DNA of 64,000 nucleotides from Metabacillus litoralis. Its GTDB lineage: Bacteria; Bacillota; Bacilli; Bacillales; Bacillaceae. Below the pieces are notes generated by a model that was not told where the DNA came from, searched no databases, and saw nothing but the letters and a program-made list of their open reading frames with translations. Position 1 is the stretch's first letter; every line of letters starts with the position of its first letter. Made by a program: the position numbers and the translations under genes. The DNA lies in contig NZ_CP033043.1 of NCBI RefSeq assembly GCF_003667825.1, positions 3,846,001-3,910,000 on the forward strand. Direction: 5' to 3'. Below, piece by piece: positions 60,958 through 64,000 of this stretch.

Positions 60958-61815
60958 TTACGCTTTATTAGAAGAACCAAATTCACGCATTTTGCCGATA
61001 ACTGTTTCTTTAATTGCGTCACGAGCTGGTCCTAAATATTTACGTGGATCATATTCATCTGGCTTCGCAGCTAACACTTCACGAACTGTTTTTGCAGATG
61101 CAATTTGGTTTTCAGTGTTAACGTTGATTTTAGCTGTTCCGAAAGAAATAGCTTTTTGGATATCCTTAGTTGGGATTCCAGTACCACCGTGAAGTACTAA
61201 TGGCATGTTTGTTAAGCCAGCGATTTCTTCCATTTCTTTGTAGCCTAAGTTAGGCTCACCTTTGTATGGTCCGTGAACAGAACCAAGTGCTGGTGCTAGG
61301 CAATCAATACCAGTGCGTTTAACAAGTTCTTCACACTCTTTTGGATCTGCATAGATTACGCCTTCTGCTACAACGTCATCTTCTTGCCCACCAACAGTTC
61401 CAAGCTCAGCTTCAACTGATACACCTTTTGAATGAGCATATTCTACAACTTTAGAAGTTGTTGCAATGTTCTCTTCAAATGGATCATGTGAAGCATCAAT
61501 CATAACAGATGTGAAGCCTGCATCGATTGCTTCTTTACATTTGTCAAAGCTTGAACCGTGATCAAGGTGAATAGCTACTGGTACAGTGATGCTGTAGTCT
61601 TCGATAAGACCTTCAACCATTTTTACAACTGTTTTGAATCCACCGATGTAACGAGCAGCACCTTCAGATACACCAAGAATAACTGGTGAGCTTTCTTCTT
61701 GAGCTGCTTGCAGGATCGCTTGAGTGAACTCAAGGTTGTTGAGGTTGAATTGACCTACTGCATATCCTTCGTCTTTTGCTTTGTTAAGCATTTCTGTCAT
61801 TGAAACTAAAGGCAT
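60958..61815 (-). CDS. fbaA: Class II fructose-1,6-bisphosphate aldolase
   Basis: Zinc-dependent aldolase of glycolysis and gluconeogenesis, 285 residues. Zinc ligands lie in [10 protein letters not shown] and VLHGGTGIP; the substrate-binding [13 protein letters not shown] loop and the IDASH motif are present. AGGAGG precedes ATG 61815. Adjacent to spo0F as in B. subtilis. Confidence 0.97.
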   Translation of the reverse strand: MPLVSMTEMLNKAKDEGYAVGQFNLNNLEFTQAILQAAQEESSPVILGVSEGAARYIGGFKTVVKMVEGLIEDYSITVPVAIHLDHGSSFDKCKEAIDAGFTSVMIDASHDPFEENIATTSKVVEYAHSKGVSVEAELGTVGGQEDDVVAEGVIYADPKECEELVKRTGIDCLAPALGSVHGPYKGEPNLGYKEMEEIAGLTNMPLVLHGGTGIPTKDIQKAISFGTAKINVNTENQIASAKTVREVLAAKPDEYDPRKYLGPARDAIKETVIGKMREFGSSNKA

Positions 61816-62032
61816 GTGAAAAATCCTCCTATATAGACCTTATTTTTCTTATACAGAAAAGTATATCATACCTAGCATGACCAAATAATTTCCTTATATG
61901 TAACTTCGCATGATCACTTTTCACATCTTCTAGCATACCAATATATGAAGATTTCGGCAACAATTCGACATATATTAGGGTAATATAATATTACAGGGTG
62001 CTTGCAAGATAAAAATGTGTGCTTTGAAAAAT

Positions 62033-62165
62033 AGTTGTTGATTTCCGCTCCAGACATTCGCTTTCCGCGGGCGGTCCGGGAGCCTCCTTGGCGTGCGCCT
62101 GCAGGGTCTCCCTTTGACACGCTTCTCCCGCAGGAGTCTCTCATGTCTTCCGCTCCAATCAACAA
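62033..62165. repeat. MITE-like element between spo0F and fbaA
   Basis: About 130 bp, GC-rich against AT-rich flanks, bounded by TTGTTGATT and AATCAACAA terminal inverted repeats. Inside them sits a nested inverted pair, TCCGCTCC on both ends in the same direction, then GACAT/ATGTC. Core blocks such as CTTTCCGCGGGCGGTCC and CGCTTCTCCCGCAGGAGTCT recur in bacillar genomes as far as I recall. No transposase; it contains a spurious 83-codon frame. Confidence 0.85.
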
Positions 62166-62203
62166 TGTGCTAAAAACTAACTCATCACTTTAACATTGGA
62201 TAA

Positions 62204-62578
62204 TTAATTCGCCTTAAGTGGTAAATACTTTTTTACTGCTTCACGAATTTCATCGATGTCAAATGGTTTTGCGAAGTGTGTTAGTGCGCCTAGGTCTTTT
62301 GCTTCTTGGATCATATCAAGTTCGCCGTAAGCTGTCATGATGATCACACGGATGTCTTGGTCGATTACTTTCATTCTTTTTAAAATTTCGATTCCATCCA
62401 TTCCCGGGATTTTCATATCAAGTAATACAAGGTCAGGAGAGTGGTTTTCTACGATTTCAAGTGCTTGGAAGCCATTTGCGGCTTGAAATGTTTGATATCC
62501 TTCTTTTTGAAACACTTCATTTAGTAAAATGCGAATTCCGTATTGATCATCAACAATTAAGATTTTTTCTTTTAACAT
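62204..62578 (-). CDS. spo0F: Sporulation phosphorelay response regulator Spo0F
   Basis: Single-domain receiver, 124 residues, that takes phosphate from sensor kinases and passes it to Spo0B. Phosphorylation site D54 ([10 protein letters not shown]), acidic D10-D11 (ILIVDDQYG), T/K switch residues in MTAYGE and FAKPFD. Start ATG 62578 with AAGAGGTG. The SigH promoter and a Spo0A-box-like site are visible upstream. Confidence 0.97.
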   Translation of the reverse strand: MLKEKILIVDDQYGIRILLNEVFQKEGYQTFQAANGFQALEIVENHSPDLVLLDMKIPGMDGIEILKRMKVIDQDIRVIIMTAYGELDMIQEAKDLGALTHFAKPFDIDEIREAVKKYLPLKAN

Positions 62579-62701
62579 GTCTACACCTCTTGAGTTATTT
62601 TTGTTTTTTGTGACATATATCGAACTTTTCATTAAAAAATTTGCATTTATTTTCACGCTAACCTAAAGCGCTTTAAGCATAAATAAACGATCACCTAAGT
62701 A

Positions 62702-62728
62702 ATTCGTTTCCCCCTTGATATTTCCTTC
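62702..62728 (-). promoter_or_regulatory. SigH promoter of spo0F
   Basis: On the - strand GAAGGAAAT (62720-62728), 11 nt, AACGAAT (62702-62708): full match to RNAGGAWWW-11/12-RNNGAAT. spo0F is SigH-transcribed in B. subtilis. Confidence 0.8.
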
Positions 62729-62746
62729 ATTTTTTCATTTTCTTTT

Positions 62747-62753
62747 CTCGACA
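62747..62753 (-). promoter_or_regulatory. Spo0A-box-like site upstream of spo0F
   Basis: TGTCGAG within TTTGTCGAGAAAA on the - strand, one change from TGTCGAA, about 20 bp upstream of the SigH -35. Spo0A~P activates spo0F in B. subtilis from sites in this region. Confidence 0.5.
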
Positions 62754-62810
62754 AATTCTGCTTGGGTTAAGTTTATCATAATAAGGTTTGTTATGGTAAA
62801 CTTGTTGGGT

Positions 62811-62880
62811 AGTGCCTGTCACTTCCCGAATTTTGTCGCAGAAACTTCGGGTGGTGACAGGCACGCCCCGAAGTTTGTCA
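62811..62880. repeat. GTGACAGGCAC elements, copies 9 and 10, inverted pair
   Basis: Copy 9 (GTGCCTGTCACTTCCCGAA, from 62812) faces copy 10 (TTCGGGTGGTGACAGGCAC, to 62864), forming a 19-bp stem with two mismatches around a 15-nt loop. A third piece, CCCCGAAGTTTGTCAC, follows to 62881. Lies between spo0F and ywjG. Confidence 0.88.
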
Positions 62881-62899
62881 CATTAGGAGGTTCGATACT

Positions 62900-63445
62900 A
62901 TGATGAAGATTTTCTCCACACAGTTAACGGGTCATTTTAACCGGATAGTAGAGCAAGAGGAGCTGAGTATTGAGGATAGTGCGCGCTTGCTTGCCCAGGC
63001 TTTAGTTGGTGAAGGGAAGATTTATATATATGGTTTTCAAGAGTTACATGGCATTGTGTTAGAGGCGGTTCATAGCAGTGAGCCTCTTATCCGTTCAGAA
63101 GCGTTGTTGAATCAAAAAGGTGAAATGAAGGAACTAACCCCTGCCGACCGCGTTCTACTTTTTACATATCGATCAACAGATGAAGAAGCGATCAAGCTTG
63201 CTCAAGAATTGTCCTCTAAAGGTATTCAAACAGTTGGCGTTTCTGCCGTGATGAAAGGTGAAGAAACAGGGCTCAACAAAATTACAGACCTACATATTGA
63301 TTCAAAGCTAAGGCAGCCGCTCATTCCTGGTGAAGATGGTGAAAGATACGGCTTTCCTGCGTTAATGACATCATTATATGTGTACTACAACCTAACTTTT
63401 ATCCTAAAAGAAATTTTAGATGAATTTGAGGATGATGAGCTTTAA
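62900..63445 (+). CDS. ywjG: DUF2529 protein YwjG
   Basis: 181 residues, cytosolic. SIS-like (sugar isomerase) fold hints: GEGKIYIYGFQELHGIV, DRVLLFTYRSTDEEAIKLAQELSSKGIQTVGVSAV. The DUF2529 family is found next to spo0F in bacilli, as here. AGGAGG 9 nt before ATG 62900. Function unknown. Confidence 0.9.
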   Translation: MMKIFSTQLTGHFNRIVEQEELSIEDSARLLAQALVGEGKIYIYGFQELHGIVLEAVHSSEPLIRSEALLNQKGEMKELTPADRVLLFTYRSTDEEAIKLAQELSSKGIQTVGVSAVMKGEETGLNKITDLHIDSKLRQPLIPGEDGERYGFPALMTSLYVYYNLTFILKEILDEFEDDEL

Positions 63446-63452
63446 TTCCCAA

Positions 63453-63494
63453 CAAAAAAGAATGAACCCTCTATAGCGAGTTCATTCTTTTTTA
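63453..63494. terminator. Bidirectional terminator
   Basis: AAAAAGAATGAAC pairs with GTTCATTCTTTTT around CCTCTATAGCGA. It overlaps the 3' end of the IclR gene. Confidence 0.88.
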
Positions 63495-64000
63495 TCATCG
63501 TATCCTAATTTAGCTGAAATATGTTCAGCCACCTCTTTTACTTTATCAATAATAACCGGAATTGTTTCTGCTTGGAAACGAACATTCGGACCTGCCACAC
63601 TTATACCTGCAACCACTTCTCTTTTATGATTAAAAATGGGCGCAGCGATTGATGTGGTATAGTCTTCTAGCTCCGAGTTACTAATTGTATAGCCATTCCT
63701 CTTTGTTTCCTTTAATACTTTACGGAGCTTTTCTTGGTCAGTAATCGTTCCTGAACCAATTGCCCTTAGCTCAACATCTTGTAAATATTGCTCTAGTTCA
63801 TCTTCAGGTAAAAAAGCAAGAAGAACTCTTGAGCATGCTCCAGCATAAAGAGGAGACTTTCTGCCAATTGCAGTATACAGCCTAACTGGTTGGGTTGTAT
63901 CCACCTTTTCAACATACATTGCTTCATGTTGATCTCGAATCGTCAGGTTTACGGCCTCTCCCATTTCATCTCGAAGTGATTTCATATAAGGTAATGCAAT
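63482..64000 (-). CDS. IclR-family transcriptional regulator, effector domain (5' part cut by window edge)
   Basis: The visible 172 residues are the IclR ligand-binding domain: EAVNLTIRDQHEAMYVEKVD, then RKSPLYAGACSRVLLAFLP and the late SIAAPIFNHKREVVAGISVAGP. The frame is open to base 64000, so the N-terminal winged helix lies outside. Effector and target genes are unknown. Confidence 0.85.
   Translation of the reverse strand: MALPYMKSLRDEMGEAVNLTIRDQHEAMYVEKVDTTQPVRLYTAIGRKSPLYAGACSRVLLAFLPEDELEQYLQDVELRAIGSGTITDQEKLRKVLKETKRNGYTISNSELEDYTTSIAAPIFNHKREVVAGISVAGPNVRFQAETIPVIIDKVKEVAEHISAKLGYDDKKE

Noticed and set aside
61914..62165. 83-codon - frame over the MITE-like element
   Set aside because: Encoded by a dispersed repeat and its flank; no start signal.

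Overview
The window reads as a chromosomal segment of an endospore-forming member of the Bacillaceae, related to Bacillus in the broad sense. Gene order follows the Bacillus subtilis stretch from flhO/flhP, mbl and spoIIID through spoIIQ, spoIID, murAA, the atp operon, upp, glyA, the ywl cluster, spoIIR, prmC, prfA, racA, tdk, rpmE and rho to murA2, fbaA and spo0F. I cannot name the species. Most genes lie on the - strand. Seven sporulation genes are present (spo0F, racA, spoIIR, spoIIQ, spoIID, spoIIID and probably the small usd ORF), alongside housekeeping genes for cell wall, ATP synthesis, nucleotide salvage and translation termination.

Layout. 1-7.2 kb: fabZ, the flagellar rod genes flhP and flhO, a secreted protein behind a cyclic-di-GMP-I riboswitch, mbl and spoIIID. 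7.8-14.6 kb: a sodium/solute symporter with its small subunit, two VanZ-like genes, spoIIQ and spoIID. 14.6-25.6 kb: murAA, ywmB, ywzB and the complete F1Fo ATP synthase operon, which is interrupted by two unrelated repeat insertions. 25.8-34.8 kb: a Vpr-like protease, upp, a MASE3 histidine kinase and glyA behind a PurBox pair. 34.8-48.9 kb: ywlG, rpiB, a chemoreceptor, ywlE, a YcgQ/YcgR pair with a divergent G3E GTPase, an esterase, mntP, ywlC, two repetitive secreted proteins, spoIIR, prmC, prfA and a VOC protein. 49-64 kb: a nikABCDE-type nickel/metallophore importer with a Fur-like operator, racA, a lipoprotein, tdk, rpmE, rho, murA2, fbaA, spo0F, ywjG and a truncated IclR regulator.

The most striking signal lies between the genes. 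Six arrays (9+7, 14, 3, 24 and 7 units, 64 in total) share one architecture: a 9-10 nt arm, a 25-nt pyrimidine-rich loop (on the + strand), the complementary arm and a 7-9 nt spacer, repeating every 52 bp (sometimes 51). Loop length and pitch stay constant while the arm sequence changes between arrays in a complementary way. There are three arm families, each seen in two arrays. In one place the arm family switches without breaking the pitch. This looks like a dispersed, structure-conserved element that I cannot match to a described class. It also creates long spurious open reading frames.

Three other repeat classes are present: about ten copies of a GTGACAGGCAC element, most of which carry a Spo0A-box-like TTTGTCGAA; one roughly 130-bp MITE-like element next to spo0F; and the two insertions inside the atp operon.
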